Assembly (NCBI RefSeq): GCF_946151075.1
Contig: NZ_OX267715.1
Location: 2,643,881 to 2,707,880, forward strand
Direction: 5' to 3'
DNA from: Neobacillus sp. Marseille-Q6967
Lineage (GTDB): Bacteria; Bacillota; Bacilli; Bacillales; Cytobacillaceae
Length of the DNA stretch: 64,000 nt
A program made the translations under genes and the position numbers. Positions 26,097 through 35,877 of the stretch are shown here, piece after piece (the stretch's first letter is position 1; each line of letters opens with the position of its first letter). The notes beneath the pieces are model-generated. The model saw only the letters and a program-made list of their open reading frames with translations. It had not been told where the DNA came from and made no database searches.

Positions 26097-27009
26097 TCTT
26101 GTTCCAGCTCCTTCCCGTACATTCACTAATATGATCAAATCCATATTGATCAAGCAAACCTGGCAGTTCTTCAATTATGGTTGGGCAGATAAAAGGATCC
26201 ACAAAGTTTGCCGTACCGACTGCAACTGCGCTAGCCCCTGCATAAAAGAACTCCAATACATCTTCAGCAGACTGAATTCCACCCATTCCGATGATAGGAA
26301 TATTCACGTTTTGACTTACTTCATAAATCATCCGGATGGCAACAGGTTTAACCGCAGGACCTGACAAGCCTCCAGTGCCATTTGCAAGAATCGGTTTACC
26401 CGTTCTAAGGTCCAATCTCATTCCAACAAGTGTGTTGATCATGGTTAAACCGTCAGCACCGCCGGCTTCCACCGCTTTAGCCATCTCAACAATGTTCGTC
26501 ACATTCGGAGATAGTTTCACATAGACCGGCACGTCTGAAACTTCCTTTACCTTTCGTGTTAAGCTTTTAGCTACCTCTGGAATCGTACCGAAAGCAATCC
26601 CTCCTGTTTTAACATTTGGGCAGGAAATATTTAATTCGAGTGCATGAACATTCGGCTGCTTTGAGATTTCTTTCGCGACAGCAACATAATCCTCTTCAAC
26701 ACTGCCAGCCACATTGGCGATAATCGGTACATCATATTGTGCAAGCCACGGCAGTTCTTGCTCTACAACTTTTTCTAGACCGGGATTTTGCAGACCAATC
26801 GCATTTAACATTCCAGATGACGTTTCTGCTACCCTTGGTGTTGGATTGCCGAATCTTGGCTCAACCGTCGTTGCTTTAATCATGATTGCGCCAAGAAGAC
26901 TTAAATCATAAAACTGGCTGTATTCTTTCCCAAAACCGAAACATCCCGAAGCTGGCATGATCGGATTTTTTAAGCTTAATCCAGGCAAATCAATATTTAA
27001 TCGGCTCAT
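26068..27009 (-). CDS. pyrD: Dihydroorotate dehydrogenase, class 1B catalytic subunit
   Basis: Oxidises dihydroorotate to orotate with FMN, passing electrons to NAD+ through PyrK. It has 313 residues. MPASGCFGFGKEY, NAIGLQNPGLEKV and the active-site loop LNISCPNVKTGG, with the cysteine base typical of class 1, are visible; phosphate-binding IPIIGMGGIQSAEDV and AVAVGTANF close the barrel. The ATG at 27009 (GGGGAGG upstream) overlaps the pyrK TGA as ATGA, fitting a PyrD2-PyrK2 complex made from coupled genes. Confidence 0.96.
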   Translation of the reverse strand: MSRLNIDLPGLSLKNPIMPASGCFGFGKEYSQFYDLSLLGAIMIKATTVEPRFGNPTPRVAETSSGMLNAIGLQNPGLEKVVEQELPWLAQYDVPIIANVAGSVEEDYVAVAKEISKQPNVHALELNISCPNVKTGGIAFGTIPEVAKSLTRKVKEVSDVPVYVKLSPNVTNIVEMAKAVEAGGADGLTMINTLVGMRLDLRTGKPILANGTGGLSGPAVKPVAIRMIYEVSQNVNIPIIGMGGIQSAEDVLEFFYAGASAVAVGTANFVDPFICPTIIEELPGLLDQYGFDHISECTGRSWNKNGKFAYHRA

Positions 27010-27779
27010 ATGAAAACCTCCCCTGCCCGGAATACAGGTCCGTCCGTGCATACTTTTTTATAAGATGTTCCGTTAGGGTCGTCTTTTTTCTTACAAACAC
27101 AAGCAAAGCAAGCACCTACTCCACAGCCCATTCGTTCTTCCAGTGATAAAAACACCTTGTGTTCAGGGTATCCCTCTTCAATGGCTTTTAACATTGGTGT
27201 TGGTCCACAGGAAAAGATCATGTCAAAAGATAATGTTTTCATGATGTCGGTTACAAATCCCTTATATCCATATGAACCATCAACCGTCGTAACATAGGTC
27301 TCACCGAGTTCTAAAAACTCATTTTCATAAAATACAGCTGAAGCTGTTTGGAAGCCAAGGATATGAATCACCTGAACACCTTTTTCTTTCAGCTGCTTTG
27401 ATAGTTCATAAAGAGGTGGAACACCGATTCCTCCGCCAACGAGCAAGGCGGTTTCACCCGCACTTGCTTCATCAACAGGAAATCCATTACCAAGAGGACC
27501 CAGAATATCAAGCTCCATCATTGGTGTTTTTTCTGCAAGCAACGCAGTACCTTTTCCATCCCTGCGGTAGATCATCGTAAATTCATGGTTCTCTTTACTA
27601 TACGAGGATATACTGATTGGTCTTCGTAAAATCGGGTCCCACTGATTGGAGACCCGAATATGGACAAATTGTCCCGGCTGCTTAATTTCTTTGACAAAAT
27701 CTGCTTTAACTTTAAGCTCGAAAATATTCGCAGCAATTTCTCTTTGGCTGGTAACTTTGCATATCTCTTTCATTATCAT
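27006..27779 (-). CDS. pyrK: Dihydroorotate dehydrogenase electron-transfer subunit
   Basis: Carries FAD and a [2Fe-2S] cluster and passes electrons from PyrD to NAD+. It has 257 residues: FAD domain with RRPISISSY near 53-61, NAD domain with LLVGGGIGVPPLYEL and SCGPTPMLKA, and the cluster cysteines in MGCGVGACFACVCKK plus YKKVCTDGPVF. Its ATG overlaps the carB stop (ATGA). Confidence 0.95.
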   Translation of the reverse strand: MIMKEICKVTSQREIAANIFELKVKADFVKEIKQPGQFVHIRVSNQWDPILRRPISISSYSKENHEFTMIYRRDGKGTALLAEKTPMMELDILGPLGNGFPVDEASAGETALLVGGGIGVPPLYELSKQLKEKGVQVIHILGFQTASAVFYENEFLELGETYVTTVDGSYGYKGFVTDIMKTLSFDMIFSCGPTPMLKAIEEGYPEHKVFLSLEERMGCGVGACFACVCKKKDDPNGTSYKKVCTDGPVFRAGEVFI

Positions 27780-30700
27780 GCAAATACAGCCTCCTTTGTA
27801 TCTGGTACAAGCGCTTCAGTTGAAAAATTCATCGATTCAATCACTTTAAGAATCGCATCTGCCGTATCTAATGAAGTTAAACAAGGAACACCGTTTTCAA
27901 CGGCTTCACGGCGGATTCTAAATCCATCACTTTCAATTTGTTTGCCCTTTGTTAATGTGTTGACAATAAATTGAGCTTCACCACTGTGAATAACATCAAG
28001 TAAAGTTGTTCCTGCAGAACCGATTTTACCTACCACCGTTACTGGCAATCCTGCTGCTTCGATCTTCGCAGCCGTGCCGCTGGTCGCCATCAACCGGTAA
28101 CCGATTGCTGCAAACCGTTTGGCAAGATTTAATGCCTCTTCTTTGTCCTTATCAGCCACCGTAAATAATACCGTTCCAAACTTCTGGATATTCATACCTG
28201 ATGCGATGAGACCTTTATACAAAGCTTTTTCTAGTGTAACGTCTTTGCCCATTACCTCACCAGTTGACTTCATTTCAGGTCCAAGCGTAATATCAACACT
28301 TCTTAGCTTCGCAAACGAGAAGACTGGTACTTTTACATATACTCCTTCTTTTTCAGGTACAAGCCCATTTGAATATCCCTGATCCTTAATCGAAACACCC
28401 AGGATGGCTTTTGTTGCAATTTTGGCCATAGGTACATTTGTAATCTTACTTAAGAATGGCACCGTTCTACTTGAACGAGGATTTACCTCTAACACGTATA
28501 CTTGATTATCAGAGATAACGTATTGGATATTTAGCAGACCGACAATATTCAATCCTAGCGCTAACTCTCTTGTGTACTCTACAAGTGTTTGTTTAATCTC
28601 TTCGGATAAGGTCTGTGGGGGATACACAGCGATCGAATCCCCGGAGTGAACACCTGCACGTTCGATATGCTCCATAATACCTGGGATTAAAACATTTTCT
28701 CCATCCGAAATGGCATCTACTTCGATTTCTTTTCCTGTAAGATAACGGTCAATCAGCACTGGATGGTCTGGATTAACCCGAACCGCATTCTCCATGTAAC
28801 GAAGCAAATCCGCTTCCTGGTGGACAATTTCCATTGCCCGGCCGCCTAACACATAGGAAGGACGAATAAGCACCGGATAGCCGATTTCAGTGGCAATCGT
28901 AACAGCTTCATCTACGGATAAGGCCGTTCTGCCAAGCGGCATCGGAATATTTAATTGTTTTAATGTTTGTTCAAATTTATCTCGGTCCTCTGCACGGTCA
29001 AGGTCTTCTAAGCTTGTTCCTAGAATTTTTACACCGTTAGCTTCAAGTTTTGCTGCAAGATTAATTGCCGTTTGACCGCCAAATTGAACGACCACACCTA
29101 ATGGATTTTCTAAATCGATGATGTGCATAACATCTTCAATTGTTAGCGGCTCAAAATAAAGTTTGTCAGAAATACTGAAGTCAGTGGAAACTGTTTCAGG
29201 ATTATTATTGATAATGATTGCTTCGTAGCCGGCTTCTTTTATCGCTTTAACAGAATGTACAGTTGCATAGTCAAATTCAATTCCCTGGCCGATTCGGATT
29301 GGCCCTGATCCTAACACAATGACACTTTCCTTATTTGTAACAATGCTCTCATTTTCTTCTTCGTATGTGCCATAGAAATATGGTGTTTCTGATTCAAATT
29401 CTGCTGCACAAGTATCAACCATTTTATAAACAGGGATAATCTGGTTTTGCTTTCGGAATTGGTATAATTCACTTTCATTCATATTCCAGAGTTCCGCTAC
29501 TTTTTTATCTGTAAAGCCTTTTTGTTTCGCTTCTTTCAGAAGTACTGGGTCTAATGGGCTGTCAGCCAGCTTTCTTTCCAGTTCAATGATTCCTTCCATC
29601 TTTTTAAGGAAGAATAAATCAATTTTACTCCAAGCGTGGATCGTTTCAATGGTTAAACCGCGCTTCAAGCCTTCTGCAATGTAAAAGAGTCGTTCGTCAC
29701 CTGCTTTACGGATCCGCTTTTCTAATAGCTCGTCATCAATATCTTCCGCACCATTTAATTCAAAATGATGTACATTCGCTTCAAGTGAACGAATGGCCTT
29801 TAATAATGACTCCTCAAAGGTACGGCCCATTGCCATTACTTCACCCGTCGCTTTCATTTGAGTTCCAAGTGAACGATTTCCGGACTCAAACTTATCAAAC
29901 GGCCAGCGTGGGATTTTGGAAACGATATAATCAAGAGCTGGTTCGAAGCTAGCATACGTTCTACCGGTAACAGGATTCATCATTTCATCAAGTGTTAATC
30001 CAACTGCAATTTTTGCTGCAAGTTTTGCAATTGGATAACCTGTTGCTTTTGAAGCAAGTGCTGAAGAGCGGCTGACACGCGGATTCACTTCGATAATATA
30101 GTATTGGAAGCTGTCCGGATCAAGAGCTAGCTGGACATTACATCCCCCTTCAATCCCTAATGCACGGATAATTTTAAGCGATACATTTCGAAGAAGCTGG
30201 TACTCTCGGTCACTTAGTGTCTGACTAGGAGCAACAACAATTGAATCTCCTGTGTGAACTCCTACCGGGTCAATATTTTCCATATTACAAACGACAATTG
30301 CATTATCATTCGCATCGCGCATCACTTCATATTCAATCTCTTTGTAGCCTGCAATGCTTTTTTCTAATAAACATTGGCTAACCGGGCTATGTTTTAAACC
30401 ACTTGTCACGATTTCAACTAGTTCTTCATGGTTATGGCAAATACCACCGCCGGTCCCTCCCAGCGTATAAGCAGGACGGACAATAACCGGATAACCAACT
30501 GTTTCGACAAAGCGTTCTGCTTCTTCTAATTGGTGGATGATTTCACTATCAGGAACTGGTTCGCCTAGCTCATTCATCAATGTCCTAAATAAGTCCCGAT
30601 CTTCTGCTTTTTTGATCGCAGATAGCTTTGTACCTAAGATTTCAACTCCGCACTCTTCAAGAACACCGGATTCAGCTAATTGTACTGCAAGGTTTAAACC

Positions 30701-30982
30701 TGTTTGTCCGCCAAGTGTTGGAACAAGTGCATCAGGGCGTTCTTTACGAATGATTCTTGAAACAAATTCTAATGTTAATGGTTCAATATACACTGCATCT
30801 GCTACTTCTGTATCTGTCATAATCGTTGCTGGATTTGAGTTTACAAGGATTACTCGATAACCTTCTTCTTTTAATGCGATACAGGCCTGTGTTCCGGCGT
30901 AGTCAAACTCTGCCGCCTGACCAATCACAATTGGTCCTGATCCGATCACTAGAATGGAGTTTATATCTGTACGTTTAGGCAT
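27776..30982 (-). CDS. carB: Carbamoyl-phosphate synthase large subunit, pyrimidine type
   Basis: Builds carbamoyl phosphate from bicarbonate, ATP and ammonia delivered by CarA. It has 1068 residues, full length, in two homologous halves: each starts with a GSGPI(V/R)IGQ(A/G)xEFDYA motif (near residues 12 and 560) and has an ATP-grasp core (YTLGGTGGGICHN, LGGRAMEIV). The C-terminal MGS-like regulatory domain includes ATSGTAAKIEAAG. It overlaps carA by 22 bp and pyrK by 4 bp. Placement in the pyr operon makes it the PyrR-controlled copy (pyrAB). Confidence 0.96.
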   Translation of the reverse strand: MPKRTDINSILVIGSGPIVIGQAAEFDYAGTQACIALKEEGYRVILVNSNPATIMTDTEVADAVYIEPLTLEFVSRIIRKERPDALVPTLGGQTGLNLAVQLAESGVLEECGVEILGTKLSAIKKAEDRDLFRTLMNELGEPVPDSEIIHQLEEAERFVETVGYPVIVRPAYTLGGTGGGICHNHEELVEIVTSGLKHSPVSQCLLEKSIAGYKEIEYEVMRDANDNAIVVCNMENIDPVGVHTGDSIVVAPSQTLSDREYQLLRNVSLKIIRALGIEGGCNVQLALDPDSFQYYIIEVNPRVSRSSALASKATGYPIAKLAAKIAVGLTLDEMMNPVTGRTYASFEPALDYIVSKIPRWPFDKFESGNRSLGTQMKATGEVMAMGRTFEESLLKAIRSLEANVHHFELNGAEDIDDELLEKRIRKAGDERLFYIAEGLKRGLTIETIHAWSKIDLFFLKKMEGIIELERKLADSPLDPVLLKEAKQKGFTDKKVAELWNMNESELYQFRKQNQIIPVYKMVDTCAAEFESETPYFYGTYEEENESIVTNKESVIVLGSGPIRIGQGIEFDYATVHSVKAIKEAGYEAIIINNNPETVSTDFSISDKLYFEPLTIEDVMHIIDLENPLGVVVQFGGQTAINLAAKLEANGVKILGTSLEDLDRAEDRDKFEQTLKQLNIPMPLGRTALSVDEAVTIATEIGYPVLIRPSYVLGGRAMEIVHQEADLLRYMENAVRVNPDHPVLIDRYLTGKEIEVDAISDGENVLIPGIMEHIERAGVHSGDSIAVYPPQTLSEEIKQTLVEYTRELALGLNIVGLLNIQYVISDNQVYVLEVNPRSSRTVPFLSKITNVPMAKIATKAILGVSIKDQGYSNGLVPEKEGVYVKVPVFSFAKLRSVDITLGPEMKSTGEVMGKDVTLEKALYKGLIASGMNIQKFGTVLFTVADKDKEEALNLAKRFAAIGYRLMATSGTAAKIEAAGLPVTVVGKIGSAGTTLLDVIHSGEAQFIVNTLTKGKQIESDGFRIRREAVENGVPCLTSLDTADAILKVIESMNFSTEALVPDTKEAVFA

Positions 30983-32064
30983 GATGATCCCTCCTGCTTT
31001 TCTGCTTCAATCATGTTAAGAAACTGGTCAAATAAATTATTGGCATCTTCAGGACCCGGTGATGCTTCAGGGTGATATTGAACTGTAAACACCGGGTAAT
31101 CTAAATGTTTCAGACCTTCAACAGTTCCGTCATTTAAGGCAATATGAGTAATGGCTAGTCGTGTGTTTTCAATCGATTTCACATCTACTGTATAGCCGTG
31201 ATTTTGTGAAGTAATCGCTACTTTTCCTGTTGCTAAGTCCTTTACAGGGTGATTAGAGCCTCTATGTCCGAACTTCATTTTTACGGTATCGGCACCGCTG
31301 GCAAGGGCGAATAACTGATGTCCAAGGCAGATTCCAAAAATCGGCACTCTACCAATCAGCTGTTTAATTGTATGAATTCCTTCTGGAACATCCTTTGGAT
31401 CTCCAGGGCCATTTGTAAGCATAACTCCGTCTGGTTTCAATTGAAGAATTTCATCTGCCGTTGTATGATACGGAACAACTACCACATCACAGCCGCGTTT
31501 ATTTAATTCCCTTAAAATCCCATGCTTCATTCCGAAGTCTAACACGACAATTCTTTTTCCTCGACCTGGACTTGGATAAGCATTCTTCGTTGAAACCCTT
31601 CTGACTTGATCATTTGGAAGGCGGGTTTGCCTTAATTTACTTAACACTTCAGCCGGATCACTTTCAATGCTGCAAATCGCACCCTTTAATGTTCCATACT
31701 GACGAATGATTCTCGTTAATTTACGTGTATCAATTCCGCTGATTCCAGGGATTTTTTTCATTTTAAAATATTCATCCATCGTAAATTCACTTCTCCAGTT
31801 GGAAGGGAAATCACAGACTTCTTTGACAATAAATCCTTTGACAGCTGGAATAATTGATTCAAAATCGTCTCGGTTGATGCCGTAATTCCCAATCAATGGA
31901 TATGTTAACATCACAATCTGCCCACAGTATGAAGGATCTGAAAGGATTTCCTGATAACCAGTCATACCTGTATTGAATACTACCTCACCAAAAGTATCAT
32001 TATGGCCGCCAAACCCATCTCCTACAAAAATCGTACCATCTTCTAAAATTAGTTGAGCTTTCAT
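30961..32064 (-). CDS. carA: Carbamoyl-phosphate synthase small (glutaminase) subunit, pyrimidine type
   Basis: Hydrolyses glutamine to supply ammonia to CarB. It has 367 residues: N-terminal small-chain domain with FNTGMTGYQEILSDPSYCGQ and C-terminal class I amidotransferase with nucleophile GICLGHQLFALA and the His-Glu dyad YHPEASPGP. The ATG at 32064 overlaps the pyrC TGA (ATGA); upstream in-frame codons belong to pyrC sequence. Also called pyrAA. Confidence 0.96.
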   Translation of the reverse strand: MKAQLILEDGTIFVGDGFGGHNDTFGEVVFNTGMTGYQEILSDPSYCGQIVMLTYPLIGNYGINRDDFESIIPAVKGFIVKEVCDFPSNWRSEFTMDEYFKMKKIPGISGIDTRKLTRIIRQYGTLKGAICSIESDPAEVLSKLRQTRLPNDQVRRVSTKNAYPSPGRGKRIVVLDFGMKHGILRELNKRGCDVVVVPYHTTADEILQLKPDGVMLTNGPGDPKDVPEGIHTIKQLIGRVPIFGICLGHQLFALASGADTVKMKFGHRGSNHPVKDLATGKVAITSQNHGYTVDVKSIENTRLAITHIALNDGTVEGLKHLDYPVFTVQYHPEASPGPEDANNLFDQFLNMIEAEKQEGSSCLNVQI

Positions 32065-33347
32065 ACTGTTACACTTCCTTTTTCCCAAGCGATTTGTCCT
32101 GATGCAATTGTCATTTCCGGCCAGCCTTTACATTTCCAGCCAGTGAAAGGAGTATTTTTTCCTTTTGATAGAAATTCCTCAGGGTTAATTTCACGTTCTT
32201 CTTCTAGATTTAGGAGGACTAGGTCTGCTGGAGCACCCACCTCAATTTTTCCATATGGCAGATTAAATGTTTCCGCCGGTTTTATCGTTAAATAATCAAT
32301 TAATTGATCTAATGTGATTGCGTTCTTTAATACTAAATTTGTATAAAGGAGTGGGAATGCAGTTTCTAAACCTACAATTCCAAAAGGTGCCAATTGCATT
32401 CCTTCACTTTTTTCTTCAGCAGTATGCGGGGCATGGTCAGTTGCGATAAAATCAATTGTTCCGTCAAGCAGCCCTTCAATTAATGCTTCTTGATCAGCTG
32501 CTGCACGTAATGGCGGATTCATCTTATAATTTGCATCTAAACCTTGGATATCGTCCTCTGATAAAAGCAGATGATGCGGTGTTACTTCCGCAGTGACATT
32601 AATTCCAGCCCGCTTTGCATCCCTTACCACCCGTACACTTTCTTTTGTACTAATATGGCACACATGATAGTGGCATCCAGCTGCCTCCGCCAATAAAACA
32701 TCCCTTGCAATTTGTACGGATTCACAGACAGACGGTATCCCATTCAACCCGTTTCTCTTTGAAAAAGAACCTTCATGGACGCTGCCTTTATTGATTAAGC
32801 TATTATCTTCACAATGAGCGACAATCGCCATACTGACTTCCTTGGCTTTTTTCATGGCCGCAAGCATCATCCCTGCTTCCTGTACACCCACACCATCATC
32901 AGTAAAAGCAAACGCACCCGCATTTTTTAATGCTTCAAAGTCGGTTAATTCTTTCCCCAGCTGTCTAACGGTAATCGATGCATACGGCAGAACTCTTACT
33001 TTAGCCGTTTCTTGGATTCGATTTTGAAGCCATTCCATTTGTTCCTTTGAATCTGGAACCGGTCTTGTGTTTGGCATTGCCGCTACAGTTGTAAAACCGC
33101 CTCTTGCCGCCGCTAGTGTACCAGTTTCAATTGTTTCCTTTTTCTCGCCGCCAGGTTCACGAAGGTGAATATGTAGATCAATGAACCCTGGAGCTACAAA
33201 CAAGCCATTTGCATTTACGATTCTATCTGCGTCAGTATCAATGTTGTCTTCAATTTTTTTTATAACTCCATCTTCTATTAAGATATCAACCTGTTTAATT
33301 TCTCCATTAGAGGCTTTGTAATTTGAGTTTTGAATAAGTATTTTCAT
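32061..33347 (-). CDS. pyrC: Dihydroorotase, class I
   Basis: Cyclises carbamoyl-aspartate to dihydroorotate at a zinc site. It has 428 residues, amidohydrolase fold: metal-binding DLHIHLREPGGEKKET near 58-73, ARGGFTTVAAMPNTRPVP, AHCEDNSL, HVCHISTKESV, TPHHLLL and catalytic ATDHAPHT. The ATG at 33347 lies inside the end of pyrB (41-bp overlap), so its translation is probably coupled to PyrB. Confidence 0.96.
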   Translation of the reverse strand: MKILIQNSNYKASNGEIKQVDILIEDGVIKKIEDNIDTDADRIVNANGLFVAPGFIDLHIHLREPGGEKKETIETGTLAAARGGFTTVAAMPNTRPVPDSKEQMEWLQNRIQETAKVRVLPYASITVRQLGKELTDFEALKNAGAFAFTDDGVGVQEAGMMLAAMKKAKEVSMAIVAHCEDNSLINKGSVHEGSFSKRNGLNGIPSVCESVQIARDVLLAEAAGCHYHVCHISTKESVRVVRDAKRAGINVTAEVTPHHLLLSEDDIQGLDANYKMNPPLRAAADQEALIEGLLDGTIDFIATDHAPHTAEEKSEGMQLAPFGIVGLETAFPLLYTNLVLKNAITLDQLIDYLTIKPAETFNLPYGKIEVGAPADLVLLNLEEEREINPEEFLSKGKNTPFTGWKCKGWPEMTIASGQIAWEKGSVTV

Positions 33348-34251
33348 AGTTATATCCTCCTTTTACGCTTTCGATTGCCCGTTTTAACACAGCCATTCTT
33401 ACAAAAACACCATTTTCCATCTGCTTAAATATTCTTGAACGTTCACATTCTACTAATCCATCAGCGATTTCTACATTTCTATTAACTGGTGCCGGATGCA
33501 TGATAATGCTATTCGGCTTCATTTTCTTTTCCCGATCTAAAGTGAGACCAAATTGATAATGATACTGTGCAGCTGTAAAGCTTCCTTTCTTTTGATGGCG
33601 TTCATGCTGAACTCGAAGGAGCATGACAACATCACTTTCTTCAATCGCCTGGTCAATGGGTACAAATTTTGAAGAGTTTAAACTATGATGATCAAACCAC
33701 TCTTCAGGTCCGGAAAAAATAACGTTAGCACCTAGTCTTGTTAATGTATCTGCGTTTGACCTTGCTACCCTGCTGTGTCTAATATCGCCTATGATAGCCA
33801 CTTTCAAGTCAGTAAATGTTCCAAACTCTTGGTAGATGGTCAATAAATCAAGGAGTGATTGTGTTGGATGATGTCCACATCCATCACCGCCATTAATAAT
33901 CGGGATATTAACCTTGCCTACAAGATCATCAAAGTAGCGATCCTGTCCATGACGGATGACTATCGTATTCACACCGATTGATTCTAGTGTTTTAACCGTA
34001 TCGTACAAGGTCTCTCCTTTTTGAACACTCGATGTTTGCACTTCAAAGGGAATGACTTCTAAACCAAGTCTTTTTTCTGCCATTTCAAAGCTGGATTTCG
34101 TTCTAGTACTTGCTTCAAAAAATAAATTTGCAGAAAACATTTGACGTTCAGGTTTCCACTCCATGCCATTAGCGAAACGTTGTGCATCCTCTAAAATTTG
34201 ATAAATTTCTTCCACCTTTAATTCATTTGTGGTTAACAAGTGATTTAACAT
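33307..34251 (-). CDS. pyrB: Aspartate carbamoyltransferase, catalytic
   Basis: Commits carbamoyl phosphate to pyrimidines. It has 314 residues: carbamoyl-phosphate site FEASTRTKSSFEMAEK near 48-63, GDGCGHHPTQSLLDLLTI, and aspartate-binding IMHPAPVNRN. The ATG at 34251 follows GGAGAGG; in-frame codons before it run into the attenuator hairpin. No regulatory chain gene (pyrI) is present, as in other Bacillus. The last ~20 residues, read inside the pyrC overlap, extend past the usual end. Confidence 0.95.
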   Translation of the reverse strand: MLNHLLTTNELKVEEIYQILEDAQRFANGMEWKPERQMFSANLFFEASTRTKSSFEMAEKRLGLEVIPFEVQTSSVQKGETLYDTVKTLESIGVNTIVIRHGQDRYFDDLVGKVNIPIINGGDGCGHHPTQSLLDLLTIYQEFGTFTDLKVAIIGDIRHSRVARSNADTLTRLGANVIFSGPEEWFDHHSLNSSKFVPIDQAIEESDVVMLLRVQHERHQKKGSFTAAQYHYQFGLTLDREKKMKPNSIIMHPAPVNRNVEIADGLVECERSRIFKQMENGVFVRMAVLKRAIESVKGGYNYENTYSKLKLQSL

Positions 34252-34276
34252 AGGATTTCCACCTCTCCATTTTCCT

Positions 34277-34307
34277 AAAAAAAGACCCTGATCCATTGGA
34301 TCAGGGT
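34277..34307 (-). terminator. PyrR-controlled attenuator terminator before pyrB
   Basis: ACCCTGATCC and GGATCAGGGT arms followed by a T-run stop transcription in the pyrP-pyrB gap when PyrR-UMP/UTP holds the upstream site at 34375-34388. Confidence 0.92.
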
Positions 34308-34374
34308 GCAATTAAATCCACAAGTCCATGATTGTGAAAACACAAGTTCATGATACTTAGAATTACACCCTTAT

Positions 34375-34388
34375 AGCCTCTCTGGACT
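34375..34388 (-). promoter_or_regulatory. PyrR-binding loop (pyrP-pyrB leader)
   Basis: The minus strand reads AGTCCAGAGAGGCT, the conserved PyrR RNA site. It precedes a likely antiterminator (34310-34370) and the terminator at 34277-34307. Confidence 0.92.
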
Positions 34389-34409
34389 ACTTTTAAAAGG
34401 TTAAATATT

Positions 34410-35708
34410 TTATGCAGTTTTTTTGTCATTTTGTTCAAACATATCTTCTTTTACCGGTTCTTTACCAGGAAGAATTAAGTGAAGAAGGACACCAGCGATA
34501 GCTGCAAATGCCATTCCTTGAATCTGGAAAGATTCAGACACTTTGATAAAAGCCCCTCCAATTCCAATGACAAGAATAACAGATGAAATCACTAAGTTTC
34601 TGTTATTTCCAAAATCTATCTTACTGTCTACAAGCATTCGTAAGCCCGAGGAAGCAATGATTCCAAAGAGTAAAATCGAGATACCTCCCATAACCGGAGT
34701 CGGAATTGTACTGATCAGTGCCGTAATTTTTCCGATAAACCCGAAGATTACTGCAAGAACAGCTGCACCCGCAATTACATAAACGCTATATACACGAGTA
34801 ATGGCAAGCACTCCAATATTTTCACCGTAAGTTGTTTTTGGAGGTCCGCCAATTAAAGCTGATATCATCGTTGCTGTTCCGTCACCCAAAATTGAGCGAT
34901 GTAACCCAGGTTCTTTGATGTAATCACGGCCTACTACTTTACTTAATACAAGCTGATGTCCGATATGTTCCGACAGGGTTACGATTGCTACAGGTACCAT
35001 TAACAAGACTAAGTCCAGAGTGATGTTAACATCATAACTTACAAACGGTATAATAAATTCTGGCATCTCAAACCAACTTGCTTCTAATACTGGTTGAAAA
35101 TCGACAATTCCAACGATTAATGCGTAAATATATCCAACAACAATCCCAGCCAAGATTGGGATTATACTAAGCAAACCTTTAAGGTAAAGCGTGAAGATAA
35201 TGGTTGCAGCGAGTGTTACAAGTGCTACTGAAAAGTGGAGCAGACTATACTCCCCAGCAGGGTTGTTCATGGCCATTCCTACAGCTGTTCCTGCCAGCGA
35301 TAACCCAATTACGACAATAACCGGTCCCACTACTATTGGCGGCAGAAGATTCATAATCCACCGGTGACCTGCCTTGCTGATCACGAGAGCAACTATTCCG
35401 TATACCAGACCTGCAAGGAAGGAGCCGACCATCGCTGCTCCAGGACCCCCAGCTGTTTTTGCAGCAATGACTGGGGCGATAAAGGCAAAGGAAGAACCAA
35501 GGTAAGCTGGCACCTGCCATTTAGTGATGATTAAGAAAGCAAGAGTTCCTAAGCCACTAGATATTAATGCTATAGCAGGACTCAAACCTACAAGATAGGG
35601 TACGAGTATCGTGGCACCGAACATTGCAAATAAATGTTGTAAACTTAGTGTCAGCCATTGTGTTGGTTTTGGATATTCTTTTACATCTAAGATGGGTTTA
35701 TTATTCAT
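34410..35708 (-). CDS. pyrP: Uracil permease
   Basis: Imports uracil with protons (NCS2/UraA family). It has 432 residues with about 12-14 hydrophobic segments. The N-terminal LQHLFAMFGATILVPYLVGL and the substrate-site HIGHQLVLSKVVGRD (near 237-251) with NIGVLAITRVYS and MGGISILLFGIIASSGLRML are family signatures. It lies between two PyrR attenuators, so uptake falls when pyrimidines are plentiful. Confidence 0.95.
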   Translation of the reverse strand: MNNKPILDVKEYPKPTQWLTLSLQHLFAMFGATILVPYLVGLSPAIALISSGLGTLAFLIITKWQVPAYLGSSFAFIAPVIAAKTAGGPGAAMVGSFLAGLVYGIVALVISKAGHRWIMNLLPPIVVGPVIVVIGLSLAGTAVGMAMNNPAGEYSLLHFSVALVTLAATIIFTLYLKGLLSIIPILAGIVVGYIYALIVGIVDFQPVLEASWFEMPEFIIPFVSYDVNITLDLVLLMVPVAIVTLSEHIGHQLVLSKVVGRDYIKEPGLHRSILGDGTATMISALIGGPPKTTYGENIGVLAITRVYSVYVIAGAAVLAVIFGFIGKITALISTIPTPVMGGISILLFGIIASSGLRMLVDSKIDFGNNRNLVISSVILVIGIGGAFIKVSESFQIQGMAFAAIAGVLLHLILPGKEPVKEDMFEQNDKKTA

Positions 35709-35757
35709 TTTCGCATTCCTCCAAAACTTCTTTACCTTTAATTTGTACTTTTACTGA

Positions 35758-35795
35758 TAAAAAAACCTCTTTGCCCATTAAAGGTACAAAGAGGT
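35758..35795 (-). terminator. PyrR-controlled attenuator terminator before pyrP
   Basis: ACCTCTTTG and CAAAGAGGT arms followed by seven T on the minus strand, downstream of the PyrR loop at 35845-35858. Confidence 0.92.
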
Positions 35796-35844
35796 AGAGA
35801 AATGCCATAAAAAACCTATATCAAAATGGCATATCCCCCTTTGT

Positions 35845-35858
35845 TGCCTCACAGGACT
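35845..35858 (-). promoter_or_regulatory. PyrR-binding loop (pyrR-pyrP leader)
   Basis: The minus strand reads AGTCCTGTGAGGCA, one or two bases off the sites in the other two leaders. A likely antiterminator with ATGCCATTTT/ATGGCAT arms follows at about 35800-35835. Confidence 0.9.
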
Positions 35859-35877
35859 ACATTTAAAAGGGTACTAT

